Shown one piece after another: positions 26,335 to 36,046 of a stretch of DNA of 64,000 nucleotides. The notes under the pieces are model-generated. The model was not told where the DNA came from, searched no databases, and saw nothing but the letters and a program-made list of their open reading frames with translations. This DNA is from Leptolyngbya boryana PCC 6306 (lineage in GTDB: Bacteria > Cyanobacteriota > Cyanobacteriia > Leptolyngbyales > Leptolyngbyaceae), in contig NZ_KB731324.1 of the NCBI RefSeq assembly GCF_000353285.1, forward strand, positions 4,234,577-4,298,576, read 5' to 3'. The stretch's first letter is position 1. Every line of letters starts with the position of its first letter. The position numbers were made by a program, and so were the translations under genes.

Positions 26335-27815
26335 CGATGCTTCACACCGGGAGGAAAATACTCTGGATCACCTGTTGTTTTTAGGGTGATTTGAGGAAGT
26401 TGATAGGCTTGAGGAACATAGTTCGCAAATTCACTATTCAGCCGTTGTAACTGCTGCAAAATTGCGATCGCGATCGCTTGCTGCTTCTCTTCACTTGCAC
26501 TAACGTTGGGTGCTAGCTCTACGACGATCGAGAAAATAGAATTACGATCGTCATCCTCTTTTACTTGCATGACAAACTTACCAGTGACCCAGTCACAAAT
26601 CGGAGATTGTTCGAGTCCGACACTGACATTTTCCGGATAGACATTTGCTCCAAAGTAAGACACAGTAAATGCCGATCGACCAAAGACATAGACAAATGGG
26701 AGAGGGTGCACGCCTCGATCGCCTTGAAGTTCCTGAATCGGATCAAATCCTTGTGCTGCGAGAAACTCGATCATTTGCTCGTATGTGAGCACTCCTCCAT
26801 TATCTGCAATGTGGTAGCGAATCAGCGGCAGTCCACTATCGCCAGAAAACAACAATGTTCCATCTTGGACTTCAAAAAATCGGCTCAACGGATCATACTG
26901 AGCTAAAGTCGGTAAACGAGATTCCCCAAACAATTCGCGAGCAGCATCGGGATGGTCTGCTAGCCAGCGACGAATACAAATACTCAAAGGCGTTTCATTT
27001 CCTAGCACACCTGCATCCGCAGTTCCATACAAGCTCGCAGAATCATAGTTAATATTCGTCGAGCCAATCCGTTGCCCAACCAGCGATCGCCAAGCTTCAC
27101 TAAACACTTCCCCCGCCGATACCCATTTGATGTGATAGTTCTGCCAAGGAATCCCCTGAGCAATACCACTATCAATCACATCTTTGAGAAAGGGCGGGTA
27201 TCCGAGTAAAACAACTTGCTCAAATTCTGGTGCTAATGCTTCTAGCACTCGAAAAATCTCAGCCTTTTGATTGCCAGGAGTAATCACGGTGATTGGATAG
27301 CCTTTACTTGCAACATGCCGACAGCAGCTTGCAGTAAACATTCCTCCGACCCAAGTTCCTAGCGCAAAACATACGATCGCGAGTGTACGTTTCTGATCGG
27401 CTTGAAAGCTATCGTGAAAAATCTGTTCAAATCGAGTAGCAATTTGAAATTCATCTGAGAGCGATCGAGGAAAAAAGCTCGGCTGTCCAGTTGAGCCAGA
27501 AGAGATTGCAATCATATCACAAGCTTCTAACTTGCCATTGCGGCAAAGTTGAGCCAGTGAATAACGTTTGAGGTAAGAAGATTTAGTTGTGAGTGGAAGG
27601 GTCTGAAAATCAGCAAAAGTTTGAATCGATGCTGAATCGATGTTGTGTTCTTGCAAAAACGATCGATAAGCCGGGACATGAGCTGCAACCGTCTGAAACA
27701 GCCGAACAACCTCTGTTTCTGCTTCGCCTGGAGTCGAGCGAAGCCGATCGCTCAGCGGAGTTGTGAGAAAGGATTGAAGCGAGGAAAGCATTGATTGTGA
27801 TGGTGAAGAGTCCAT
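26310..27815 (-). CDS. Phenylacetate-CoA ligase-like AMP-forming enzyme
   Basis: About 501 residues. The phosphate-binding loop ISSGSTGQPSFFPRS near residue 105, the YGTADAGVLGNETPLS segment and RYHIADNG near residue 330 are those of the PaaK branch of ANL adenylating enzymes. It should activate a carboxylate to an acyl-adenylate; whether CoA is the acceptor is unknown. No other phenylacetate-degradation genes are present. Starts possible at ATG 27893, 27848 or 27815; the last begins 17 bases after the SulP stop and is used here. The two genes form one transcription unit. Confidence 0.85.
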   Translation of the reverse strand: MDSSPSQSMLSSLQSFLTTPLSDRLRSTPGEAETEVVRLFQTVAAHVPAYRSFLQEHNIDSASIQTFADFQTLPLTTKSSYLKRYSLAQLCRNGKLEACDMIAISSGSTGQPSFFPRSLSDEFQIATRFEQIFHDSFQADQKRTLAIVCFALGTWVGGMFTASCCRHVASKGYPITVITPGNQKAEIFRVLEALAPEFEQVVLLGYPPFLKDVIDSGIAQGIPWQNYHIKWVSAGEVFSEAWRSLVGQRIGSTNINYDSASLYGTADAGVLGNETPLSICIRRWLADHPDAARELFGESRLPTLAQYDPLSRFFEVQDGTLLFSGDSGLPLIRYHIADNGGVLTYEQMIEFLAAQGFDPIQELQGDRGVHPLPFVYVFGRSAFTVSYFGANVYPENVSVGLEQSPICDWVTGKFVMQVKEDDDRNSIFSIVVELAPNVSASEEKQQAIAIAILQQLQRLNSEFANYVPQAYQLPQITLKTTGDPEYFPPGVKHRYTRPSNA

Positions 27816-27831
27816 AGGTAAGATTGAATCG

Positions 27832-30060
27832 CTACTGTTGCTCAACATTGGAATGGGTCGATGAAAATAGACGCTCTGCCAAAAGATGAGCAATGAATTG
27901 GTGGAATGCAGCCGCTAGCTGAGGATGATTTTTCTGCATCGCTTGTAAGTTTTGTTTGGAAAGACAATATAGACTGCTTCCTTTATCTGCGATCGCGCTC
28001 ACCAAGCGAACACTATCTTGATAAAACTCAACTTCTCCTAGCACCGTACCAGAACTCAAAGTCCGCACCCGTTTAGGTTCTCCAGAGGTAGACTGGCTCA
28101 AGAGGCTCATCTGACCATTCTCTAAAAAATACAGCGTGTCTGCTGCTGCTCCTGGGGTAAATAAGATGTGATTTTCTGGGATCTGAAGTGGCTCAAGATA
28201 GCTCATAAATTGCCGAGTCTCTTCCTTTGAAAGCATCAAAAGCTCTGGGATTTGCAGAGTCAGAGGCAGAAATCGCCTTCTTCTCAATTGAATTGCTTTG
28301 AGAATCTGTTCTTCGCACCACTCAATTCCTCGATCGAGGTCAGGAAATCGACGACAGATCGGATCATCTTCGACTTTCAAACAATCATTCTGAATGAATT
28401 GCCGCTCAAGTTCAGGCGGAAGATGCGTAAAGACTAAATGTAAATCTTGTTGCTGGGCAAAGCGGCGGAGTTTGACAAAGCTAGAAACAGCAGATGAATC
28501 CAATCCATTAATCAGGTGAAAATCAAAGACGAGATAACGAATGGGCGTTTTCGCGCGTGCCAAGACATCTCGCACATGGTTGAGGAATGTATTCGATGTG
28601 CCAAAAAAGATATATCCGCGAAGACATAAGATATAAATTTGCTGCCCTTGCTGACGCAGAATTCGCTGTTGTTGAAACGATCTCTCAAAATTACTAGGGC
28701 GATTGTTGCCAAACATCTCAGAATGGATTAAAGGCGTACGGCTATAGTTCACAGCAAAGATGAGACAGGCAATCACAAGTCCAGCCCCGACTCCTTGCAG
28801 AAAACCTGATCCAGCAATAATCACCAAAATCAAGATAATCAGCGTGTACTCGATCGTCGGTAATCTCTTCCGAGCGTTGTAGAGCCATTCAATCAAGGAG
28901 TTGAGACCAATATAGAACAGGAGTCCTCCCAACAGTGGCTTCGGAACAAAGGCAATCACCTCAGTTCCTAAAAACAGAAATGCAGCGCAAAACAGGCTAG
29001 CAACGATGCCTGATAATCGACCAGTCGCCCCGGCAGAACGATTCAAAACACTGCGATTAAAAGACAGAAAGCCGACCATTCCGCCTCCAATTCCGGCTGC
29101 TAAGTTCGCAACGCCACAGGTTTTCAGTTCTCGATTGATATCAATGTCTTGTTGGCTGATGAGTTCTAATCCTGTAGCATTCAGCAGTGTTGAAAGTGCC
29201 AGGACGCACATCATTGCGAGTAGGCTGGGAATCTCCTTCCACAAAACCCGCCAATCAATCTGCAACACACTCGGCAATCCAGTAAAAGACTCCTGCTGGT
29301 TGATGCTGGACGCTGAAAATAACCAATCTTCAGCTCTTGCTTGTTCTAAAGAAATTCCCATACTTCCCAGCACGAGATAGGTCAGCACAAATCCTGCAAG
29401 CAAAAATGCAGGAACGACAAGATAGTGGTTATACCGACTAAGAACGAGTTTGAGCAGCAGCGCAAATCCCGCAGCAGATAGCCAATGAAGCAAATGGCTC
29501 AAGTGAAATAAGGCGCTAAAATTTTCAAATTCTAAAGCTATCCCAGTCGTGACAACAAATCCACCGCGAATGATCAGCCAACCCGCTCCAGCGAGGAATC
29601 CGCCAATCACAGGGTAAGGAATAAAGCGAACAAATTGTCCTAGCTGTAAATAGTTCAGTCCGATTAAGAAAATACCAGACACAATAGAACTGATCACCAG
29701 CATTGTCCAGACAGTTGGTAAAAGACTGGGTGCATTGCTTAACTGAGATGCAATTGCGCTTGCCATCAGGGCGAGAATGGCAGAGGTATTAGAATCTGGC
29801 CCTGCGATCGCGCAGGTAAAAGAACTCTTCAGCGCAACCGCAATCCCAACGATCGTGGCACTAATCAGAGCACTATAAATGCCAGCAGACAGATGAGTGC
29901 TCAGACTACCAGAGAAAATCAGCGCTGCGAAGGATAGACTATACGTAACACACACTAACCCAGAAATTAGCCCTGCCAGAATGTTCGGAAAAACAGGCGA
30001 CTGGACGGAGCGGTTAAAGTATTTAGAAATCATCAGAGAAGCTTTGTCTTGAAAGTTCAC
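27832..30060 (-). CDS. SulP-family anion transporter with STAS and cyclic-nucleotide-binding domains
   Basis: 742 residues. About 20-440 is a multi-helix SulP membrane domain (AGPDSNTSAILALMAS, LGGLLFYIGLNSLIEWL). About 460-575 is a STAS domain (FGTSNTFLNHVRD, FDFHLINGLDSSAVSSF). About 600-735 is a cNMP-binding domain (GAAADTLYFLENGQMSLL, SGTVLGEVEFY). SulP proteins carry sulfate, bicarbonate or other anions; in cyanobacteria the BicA bicarbonate carrier belongs here, but BicA lacks the cNMP domain. The fused sensor domain suggests gating by a nucleotide or redox signal (inference). Substrate unknown. Confidence 0.92.
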   Translation of the reverse strand: MNFQDKASLMISKYFNRSVQSPVFPNILAGLISGLVCVTYSLSFAALIFSGSLSTHLSAGIYSALISATIVGIAVALKSSFTCAIAGPDSNTSAILALMASAIASQLSNAPSLLPTVWTMLVISSIVSGIFLIGLNYLQLGQFVRFIPYPVIGGFLAGAGWLIIRGGFVVTTGIALEFENFSALFHLSHLLHWLSAAGFALLLKLVLSRYNHYLVVPAFLLAGFVLTYLVLGSMGISLEQARAEDWLFSASSINQQESFTGLPSVLQIDWRVLWKEIPSLLAMMCVLALSTLLNATGLELISQQDIDINRELKTCGVANLAAGIGGGMVGFLSFNRSVLNRSAGATGRLSGIVASLFCAAFLFLGTEVIAFVPKPLLGGLLFYIGLNSLIEWLYNARKRLPTIEYTLIILILVIIAGSGFLQGVGAGLVIACLIFAVNYSRTPLIHSEMFGNNRPSNFERSFQQQRILRQQGQQIYILCLRGYIFFGTSNTFLNHVRDVLARAKTPIRYLVFDFHLINGLDSSAVSSFVKLRRFAQQQDLHLVFTHLPPELERQFIQNDCLKVEDDPICRRFPDLDRGIEWCEEQILKAIQLRRRRFLPLTLQIPELLMLSKEETRQFMSYLEPLQIPENHILFTPGAAADTLYFLENGQMSLLSQSTSGEPKRVRTLSSGTVLGEVEFYQDSVRLVSAIADKGSSLYCLSKQNLQAMQKNHPQLAAAFHQFIAHLLAERLFSSTHSNVEQQ

Positions 30061-30772
30061 GACAAACTGAGAGAAGGATCTGAACTTGATAGGCTCGTCA
30101 AGCCTTCCTGACGAATAGACTGTTGAGCGTCACAATCTATAAGGGTTTGAGCCATGAATACTAGTCTTCAACTGCTCTCTACTCTACAATTTGGTTGTCG
30201 TGGAAGGATCATAACATCATTATTTCCTCCAATTTACTACGGAATCGATCGGCTAACTTGAACTTAGTCAGTTGTCAACTGCTCGATTTCTAGCCCAATG
30301 CGAAAGAGGTCAAACAATGCTTTCGTCTTCAAAACAGGAAGCCAAGGGTACACCTGTGATTGCAAGTCTCACTGCTGGGCTGATTCTCGGGATCATCAAA
30401 CAGCAATGCTTTCGTACTATCTGTTGAATGAAGCCGGATTGCTGGTTCTGGAATTGCCGAAAGTGATCTGGCAAAAAGTCTAAGAGAATAGGCAAAACTC
30501 AATCACTACGCACGAAAGCCTGGCGACTAATGGATAAAGTCGAGCTTAGGAACTTAGTACAAGTATATTTTCCTTGAATATAAACCCTACTAAAGTAAAT
30601 CTGCTTTTAAAGGGTTTAATTGTATCTCAGGGAACAATTTGAATTTGTTCGCTGATGTTGTGTTTTCGACTTCAAACGCTCCTGATGTCGTTATGATCAG
30701 GGTTTGCAACACTGAATCTTGAGAGAACCTGTGTTTGCATTGGTTAAAAAATGTAGTGAGGGCTTTGAACTC
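30061..30772. other. Intergenic stretch, possibly with a small or decayed gene
   Basis: About 700 bases between divergent genes. A 36-codon frame at 30317-30427 (MLSSSKQEAKGTPVIASLTA, ending in a hydrophobic patch) is followed in another frame by MLSYYLLNEAGLLVLELPKV to 30483; a 12-base direct repeat CAATGCTTTCGT (30315-30326 and 30404-30415) starts each. A hairpin TAAACCCT/AGGGTTTA lies at 30581-30618, before the rarA promoter region. No other feature is seen. Confidence 0.35.
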
Positions 30773-32935
30773 GTGAACTTATTTGATCAGCGTGATTCCG
30801 CCGCACCGCTTGCTGCAAGAATGCGTCCAAGAACGATCGATGAATTTGTTGGACAAACTGCGATCGTGGGTCAAGGACGCTTACTCCGTCGTGCAATTCA
30901 AGCTGATCAATTGTCATCGCTGATTTTTTACGGACCTCCTGGAACTGGAAAAACAACGCTTGCTCAAATTATTGCGAACACAACGCAAGCTCACTTTATT
31001 GCGATTAATGCTGTTCTTGCCGGGATTAAAGATATTCGCGATGCCATTGCAACTGCGCAAGAACGGCGCAAAACCTTCAATCAACGCACAATCTTATTCG
31101 TTGATGAAGTTCATCGATTCAACAAAGCTCAGCAAGATGCATTGCTGCCTTGGGTTGAAAATGGAACAGTTATCCTCATCGGTGCAACAACCGAAAATCC
31201 CTATTTTGAGGTGAATAAAGCTTTAGTTAGTCGATCGCGTCTTTTTCAACTAAAACCGTTGAATTCAGAAGATTTAAAGCAAGTCGTTGAACAGACCCTT
31301 CACGATTCGGAGCGAGGATATGGAAGCCTGAAGATTCAGATAGATGCCGATGCGATCGCTCATCTGGTTAACATTGCGAATGGCGATGCTCGATCATTGC
31401 TCAATGCTTTAGAGCTTGCAGTTGAAACTACCCCACCGAATCAGCAAGGTATCATTCACATCACGGTTGCCATTGCTGAAGAATCCATTCAGCAACGAGC
31501 CGTGCTTTACGACAAAGAAGGCGATGCCCATTTCGATACGATTAGTGCTTTCATTAAAAGCTTGCGCGGTTCTGATCCGGATGCTGCGCTGTATTGGTTA
31601 GCTCGAATGATTTATGCCGGAGAAGATCCGCGATTTATCTTGCGCCGTATGTTGATTTTAGCGAGTGAAGATGTGGGCTTAGCAGATCCGAATGCAGTTG
31701 TCACAGTCAATGCTTGTGCAGAGGCATTCGATCGAGTGGGAATGCCCGAAGGACGTTATCCCCTAGCTCAAGCAGCGCTCTATCTAGCAAACGCGCCAAA
31801 ATCGAATAGCGTCATGGGTTTCTTTGATGCACTGTCAGCAGTAGAACGAGAACGCGAATCAGATGTCCCTCTGCATTTGAGAGATCCGAATCGAGATAAA
31901 GAAGGCTTTGGACATGGTGCGAACTATCTCTATCCACACTCATATCGCGAACATTGGGTCGCACAGCAATACTTACCCAGTAGCTTGCAAGGGCAAGTCT
32001 TTTATCAACCTTCAGATCAAGGCTTTGAAGCAACGATTCGAGATAAAGTCCAGCGCGATCGCGAAGCGCAACTCGCAGCTTTAGTTGAAGGAATCGGGGA
32101 AAGACTGACGACGAGTCCGAAGAATTCGAGCTTAGATCGATGGCTAGCTCGATCGCTGAGCCAAGTTGGAGAAAGATTGGGAACTGTACGCGATCGCATT
32201 TTTGCACTAGCACATCTTCAACGTCATCATCTCGTTCTCGATTTGAATGCAGGCAGTGGATTATTACTTTGGGAGGCAGTTCGCCAAGTTCCTGAAGGAG
32301 GAGTATATGGCCATGTAGGAACCGAAAAAGAGTTCGCAGCTCTTAATGAACAAATACAATCCTTACCCGAACTCTCTCGCCCGATTCTCGTTCAAGCGTT
32401 ACCTCAACCTCTGAAGTTCGATCGCATCATCGGGCGCAATGCACTCTATGCGGAATCGGATAAAGTTAGCGCGATTGCAGCTTTGTCTGCATTACTTGAA
32501 TCTCATGGTCAAATTGTTTTAGCAGAATCGATGCCAAGGGCTGCCCAACGGTTGTATCAACTTGCTGATCCACTCTGGTTGAAGCCGAAACTATACGATC
32601 GCTGGCAACAAGCCGAAGAAGCAATTTATCTGAATCCAGACGATCCAAAACTGAATTGGTCAATTGAAACGTTGCAAGCTAATTTTGAGCAAGCAGGGTT
32701 TGAGGTTGAAGTGCAGACTGAGCAGACCCAAACTGAAGTGTATTTATCGCGATCGCTTTTCGATCGCTGGTTCACATCCGGTTCTGATCAACTCACCTAT
32801 GCTGAACACTTAGCGCAATCCTTGAAGCCTGCGGAAGTAGCGCAGATTCAACAGCTTTTCTCAACTCGCTTGCTCAATCAAACGGTGAAGTGGAAAAGCA
32901 GCACTTTATGGCTGCAAGCGAAAAAGCGCCCTTAA
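30773..32935 (+). CDS. rarA: RarA/MgsA-type AAA+ ATPase fused to a methyltransferase-like C-terminus
   Basis: About 720 residues from GTG 30773 (VNLFDQ, the usual family start, with GAGGG about ten bases upstream; a longer frame begins at TTG 30719). The first 430 residues are RarA: Walker A FYGPPGTGKTTLAQ, Walker B ILFVDEVHRFNKAQ, IGATTENPYFEVN, and the C-terminal oligomerisation part. RarA acts at stalled or collapsed replication forks. The remaining 290 residues resemble a Rossmann-type methyltransferase, with VLDLNAGSGLLLWEAV as a partial SAM-binding motif I. The fusion is the unusual point; the second half may not be catalytic, since later methyltransferase motifs are not clear. Confidence 0.92.
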   Translation: MNLFDQRDSAAPLAARMRPRTIDEFVGQTAIVGQGRLLRRAIQADQLSSLIFYGPPGTGKTTLAQIIANTTQAHFIAINAVLAGIKDIRDAIATAQERRKTFNQRTILFVDEVHRFNKAQQDALLPWVENGTVILIGATTENPYFEVNKALVSRSRLFQLKPLNSEDLKQVVEQTLHDSERGYGSLKIQIDADAIAHLVNIANGDARSLLNALELAVETTPPNQQGIIHITVAIAEESIQQRAVLYDKEGDAHFDTISAFIKSLRGSDPDAALYWLARMIYAGEDPRFILRRMLILASEDVGLADPNAVVTVNACAEAFDRVGMPEGRYPLAQAALYLANAPKSNSVMGFFDALSAVERERESDVPLHLRDPNRDKEGFGHGANYLYPHSYREHWVAQQYLPSSLQGQVFYQPSDQGFEATIRDKVQRDREAQLAALVEGIGERLTTSPKNSSLDRWLARSLSQVGERLGTVRDRIFALAHLQRHHLVLDLNAGSGLLLWEAVRQVPEGGVYGHVGTEKEFAALNEQIQSLPELSRPILVQALPQPLKFDRIIGRNALYAESDKVSAIAALSALLESHGQIVLAESMPRAAQRLYQLADPLWLKPKLYDRWQQAEEAIYLNPDDPKLNWSIETLQANFEQAGFEVEVQTEQTQTEVYLSRSLFDRWFTSGSDQLTYAEHLAQSLKPAEVAQIQQLFSTRLLNQTVKWKSSTLWLQAKKRP

Positions 32936-32983
32936 TGTGAGTTTGATAGAATCAGAGCGAAAGTAAAAGCAATGGAATTCGCT

Positions 32984-33445
32984 ATGCTCTCTACTCCTCA
33001 ACCTTCCACCGTTTCACTAGCGGGCTGTCTGCGTGAAGTTCATCATCTCGCGTTGAACGTCAAAGATTTACAAGTCGCGCGGCATTTTTATGGCACGGTT
33101 TTAGGACTGCACGAACTGACCGGGGCAGAAGTGCCTGAGACGTTAAAGGCGGAAGTGGAAGCAGGAAAAATTGCCAATTTCAAAACCCCCGACGGAACGA
33201 TTATCGATTTATTTTGGGAGCCAGAACTATCGCCACCCGATTCTGACCCGAAACAGCAATTTACTCGAATGAATCATTTTGCATTTGATATTGCGCCCGA
33301 ATTATTCGATCGAGCCGTTGAAGTGCTCCATCATTACAACGTGCTCATCGATCACGGACCTGTTTCTCGCCCAACCGGACGCGGAATTTATTTTTACGAT
33401 CCCGATGGATTTATGTTAGAAATTCGCTGCAATCGCCAACCGTAA
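32984..33445 (+). CDS. VOC-family protein (glyoxalase/dioxygenase fold)
   Basis: About 153 residues. One VOC domain: VHHLALNVKDLQVARHFYG at the start with a metal-ligand His, NHFAFDIAPELFDRA in the middle and IYFYDPDGFMLEIRC with the final Glu. The family covers glyoxalase I, ring-cleaving dioxygenases and resistance proteins; the substrate cannot be read here. The ATG at 32972 is an alternative start. It converges on the 33451 gene, with only five bases between stops. Confidence 0.85.
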   Translation: MLSTPQPSTVSLAGCLREVHHLALNVKDLQVARHFYGTVLGLHELTGAEVPETLKAEVEAGKIANFKTPDGTIIDLFWEPELSPPDSDPKQQFTRMNHFAFDIAPELFDRAVEVLHHYNVLIDHGPVSRPTGRGIYFYDPDGFMLEIRCNRQP

Positions 33446-33450
33446 CTCGC

Positions 33451-34041
33451 TCAACTCAAATCCCCAACATTCTCTGGTAACTTCACCGTTACCCCGAACT
33501 TATCTGCTAAAAATCGTGCATCCTCAACAAAGGCATCAGCCCTTCCTGTTTGCTGAATCGCAGGCAATGCCGTCCCCAACAACGCTAAAAAATACGCCTT
33601 AATCCGCTGTGGCTTTCGACGGTATGCCACTTTCATCTCATTCTGCAAATCTTCTAGATACACACAAGCAATCTCGGCTCGATCGCTCGGCAACGCCTCC
33701 ACAATCGGCTGAACTCGGTCTAACGCCTGAATAATCAACTCCATCTCATTCGATGCGGTCGGAGCTACGGTCTGCTCGATCGTCTGCACTACTGCATCTG
33801 GAGCCACCTTGACCAGTGCCGCCTTGCCTTTATCAGTCAAATACGCGCGTACCACCTGAAACTCGCGTGTCGCATTATCGTAAACCTTCGCCACCTTGAG
33901 ATAGCCATCTTCAGCCAGCGTATCCAAGTAATAGCGAATCATCTGCATCGAAGACCCGATCTCATCTGCAATCCCCTCGCCTGTTGTATGTCCGGCATCA
34001 ATAATCGACAAGATTCGCTGCTGCTTCTCGTTCAATAACAT
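33451..34041 (-). CDS. Winged-helix DNA-binding protein, unknown regulon
   Basis: 196 residues. The first 75 form a winged helix: EKQQRILSIIDAGHTTGEGI, then SMQMIRYYLDTLAEDGYLKV and a beta wing ending YLTDKGKAAL, an ArsR/MarR-like layout. The rest (about 95-196) is helical, with the segment AEIACVYLEDLQNEMKVAYR, and resembles helical modules seen in cyanobacterial regulators of unknown partners. Probably a cytosolic transcription regulator; no ligand-binding Cys or metal motif is visible. Confidence 0.75.
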   Translation of the reverse strand: MLLNEKQQRILSIIDAGHTTGEGIADEIGSSMQMIRYYLDTLAEDGYLKVAKVYDNATREFQVVRAYLTDKGKAALVKVAPDAVVQTIEQTVAPTASNEMELIIQALDRVQPIVEALPSDRAEIACVYLEDLQNEMKVAYRRKPQRIKAYFLALLGTALPAIQQTGRADAFVEDARFLADKFGVTVKLPENVGDLS

Positions 34042-34190
34042 AGAGGGGTCTATTCTAAGAAAGGTTTACACTTTAGCAAATTTTAAGTCGCTCTCCTCCT
34101 TGTGTTTGCAAACTTTTAGAAGCTCGCGAAAAAGTGCGGAGATTCACTAAACTTAAATAGATTTGTCATCGACAGAGTTCAGGAGGACTT

Positions 34191-35762
34191 GTGCGCTTGT
34201 TCACGACCGTTGCGGGATTGCGGTGCTATCTAAAATCGGTACAGAAAAAACAGCCCGTGGCGACGGATTCAGCAGAATCGACGATCGGGTTCGTCCCCAC
34301 AATGGGTGCACTCCACACCGGGCATCTGAGCTTAATTGAGCGCGCACGTCAAGAAAATCAAATCGTTGTTGTCAGCATTTTCGTCAATCCATTGCAGTTT
34401 GGCGTGAACGAAGACTTTGGACGGTATCCTCGAACTCTGGAGCGCGATCGCGCTTTGTGCGAACAAGCTGGAGTCGATGTCATCTTTGCTCCTACTGTCG
34501 CTGAAATGGCGACAGTTCCCCCGATTCAAACTCGGGTTCAACCCCCGGCTGAAATGATGTCCGGTTTATGTGGGGTCGTGCGTCCTGGGCACTTTGAAGG
34601 GGTGGCGACAATTGTGACAAAATTCTTTAATTTAGTTCAGCCCGATCGCGCTTATTTTGGTCAGAAAGATGCCCAACAGCTTGCCATTCTTCAACAAGTC
34701 GTTCGAGATTTGAATCTGCCCGTTACGATCGTGCCTTGCCCGATTGTCCGTGAACCAAGCGGTTTAGCGCTGAGTTCCCGGAACCAATATCTTAGTGATG
34801 AAGAAAGAATAAAGGCAAGTGCGCTTTATCGAGGATTGTCACAAGCTGAAAAACTATTTCGATCTGGGGAGCGTGTAAGTGCTACCTTAGTGCAGGCAGT
34901 TAAACAGGAACTCGAAAAAGTCCCGTCACTGCAACCGGAGTATATCGAACTTGTAGATCCGATGACGCTGAAATCTTTAGACACCGTAACTGATGAGGGC
35001 TTGCTTGCATTGGCGGCGCGCCTGGGTTCGACCCGCCTGATCGACAACACAATCTTGCGCGATCGTCGTCCTATTATTGCGATCGATGGACCAGCAGGTG
35101 CAGGCAAATCGACCGTAGCACGCAGCGTAGCGAAACAATTGGGACTGTTTTATCTCGATACAGGCGCAATGTATCGGGCGTTAACCTGGTTTGTACTCGA
35201 AGCTGGAGTCGATTTGCGCGATGAGCCAGCCGTTGCTGAGTTGGCGCATCAGTGTGAGATCGATTTTCAAACCGATACGGCAATTCCAGTTGTATTGGTG
35301 AATGGACAGGATGTAACCCAAGCAATTCGGACTCCGGAAGTGACGGCGCATGTTTCGACGATCGCGGCGCAGGCAGCCGTGCGTGAGGCATTGGTCAAAC
35401 AGCAGCAAAGTTATGGTCGGCGCGGCGGCATCGTAGTAGATGGGCGTGACATCGGAACGCATGTTTTTCCAGATGCAGAAGTCAAAATTTATCTGACAGC
35501 TTCAATTCAGGAACGGGCGCGACGCAGACAGCTTGATCTCAAAAGTATGGGTCAACCTGCGGCGAATCTCGCAGATTTAGAGCAGGCGATTTTTGAGCGC
35601 GATCGCAAAGATAGCACTCGCACAATTTCACCTTTGAGAAAGGCATCAGATGCGATCGAGATTCAATCCGATGCAATGAGTGTAGCGGATGTGCTGAATA
35701 CGATCGTCAGCCTGTATCAAGAGAAAACTGCTTCTCTCAGCTTAGACTCCTTAGAAATCTAA
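34191..35762 (+). CDS. panC/cmk: Bifunctional pantothenate synthetase / cytidylate kinase
   Basis: 523 residues from GTG 34191, preceded by AGGAGG. Residues about 1-285 are PanC (PTMGALHTGHLSLIERAR, with the HIGH-like motif as HTGH; FGQKDAQQLAIL; SSRNQYLS), which joins pantoate and beta-alanine for CoA synthesis. About 295-515 are cytidylate kinase (IDGPAGAGKSTVARSVAK, LDTGAMYRALTW, VDGRDIGTHVFPDAEVKIYL), which phosphorylates CMP and dCMP. The fusion is the normal state in cyanobacteria. A tandem duplication right at the stop codon and a strong terminator follow. Confidence 0.97.
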   Translation: MRLFTTVAGLRCYLKSVQKKQPVATDSAESTIGFVPTMGALHTGHLSLIERARQENQIVVVSIFVNPLQFGVNEDFGRYPRTLERDRALCEQAGVDVIFAPTVAEMATVPPIQTRVQPPAEMMSGLCGVVRPGHFEGVATIVTKFFNLVQPDRAYFGQKDAQQLAILQQVVRDLNLPVTIVPCPIVREPSGLALSSRNQYLSDEERIKASALYRGLSQAEKLFRSGERVSATLVQAVKQELEKVPSLQPEYIELVDPMTLKSLDTVTDEGLLALAARLGSTRLIDNTILRDRRPIIAIDGPAGAGKSTVARSVAKQLGLFYLDTGAMYRALTWFVLEAGVDLRDEPAVAELAHQCEIDFQTDTAIPVVLVNGQDVTQAIRTPEVTAHVSTIAAQAAVREALVKQQQSYGRRGGIVVDGRDIGTHVFPDAEVKIYLTASIQERARRRQLDLKSMGQPAANLADLEQAIFERDRKDSTRTISPLRKASDAIEIQSDAMSVADVLNTIVSLYQEKTASLSLDSLEI

Positions 35763-35778
35763 TGTTAGAAATCTAATG
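35751..35778. repeat. 14-base tandem duplication spanning the panC/cmk stop codon
   Basis: TTAGAAATCTAATG occurs twice head to tail (35751-35764 and 35765-35778). The first copy holds the stop TAA at 35760-35762. It looks like a recent slippage duplication. Confidence 0.85.
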
Positions 35779-35781
35779 GCA

Positions 35782-35836
35782 TTCCCTCTACTTTCTCTGC
35801 CGCAGAATTTGCCAGACAAAGTAGAGGGAATTTTTT
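35782..35836 (+). terminator. Rho-independent terminator of panC/cmk
   Basis: TTCCCTCTACTTT (35782-35794) pairs perfectly with AAAGTAGAGGGAA (35818-35830) and is followed by six T. Confidence 0.9.
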
Positions 35837-35917
35837 GCAGAATGATTCTGAATCTTCTATGCTCGAACAAACTACGGGCGCAAACCTGTTTTACACTTAG
35901 CGTCTCTTCGTCTCGTT

Positions 35918-35955
35918 AACTTTCAGCAATTTCGGGAACTTTCAGCGATTTCGGG
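35918..35955. repeat. Two 19-base tandem repeats upstream of the clp cluster
   Basis: AACTTTCAGCAATTTCGGG at 35918-35936 is followed directly by the same sequence with one change (A to G) at 35937-35955. It lies about 90 bases before the first clp start and could be a regulator site. Confidence 0.75.
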
Positions 35956-36046
35956 ATTCCCATCCTCCGGTGACTGCATTATTCCTCGTCTCACGCGCTA
36001 CCATGAATAAACCGCCACTTTAGGCAATTGTTTCAGGCAAGCTGCT

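Noticed and set aside
30317-30483. Two short frames joined by a possible frameshift
   Set aside because: Hydrophobic pieces and a direct repeat are visible, but no ribosome site and no family; kept only as a note on the intergenic stretch.
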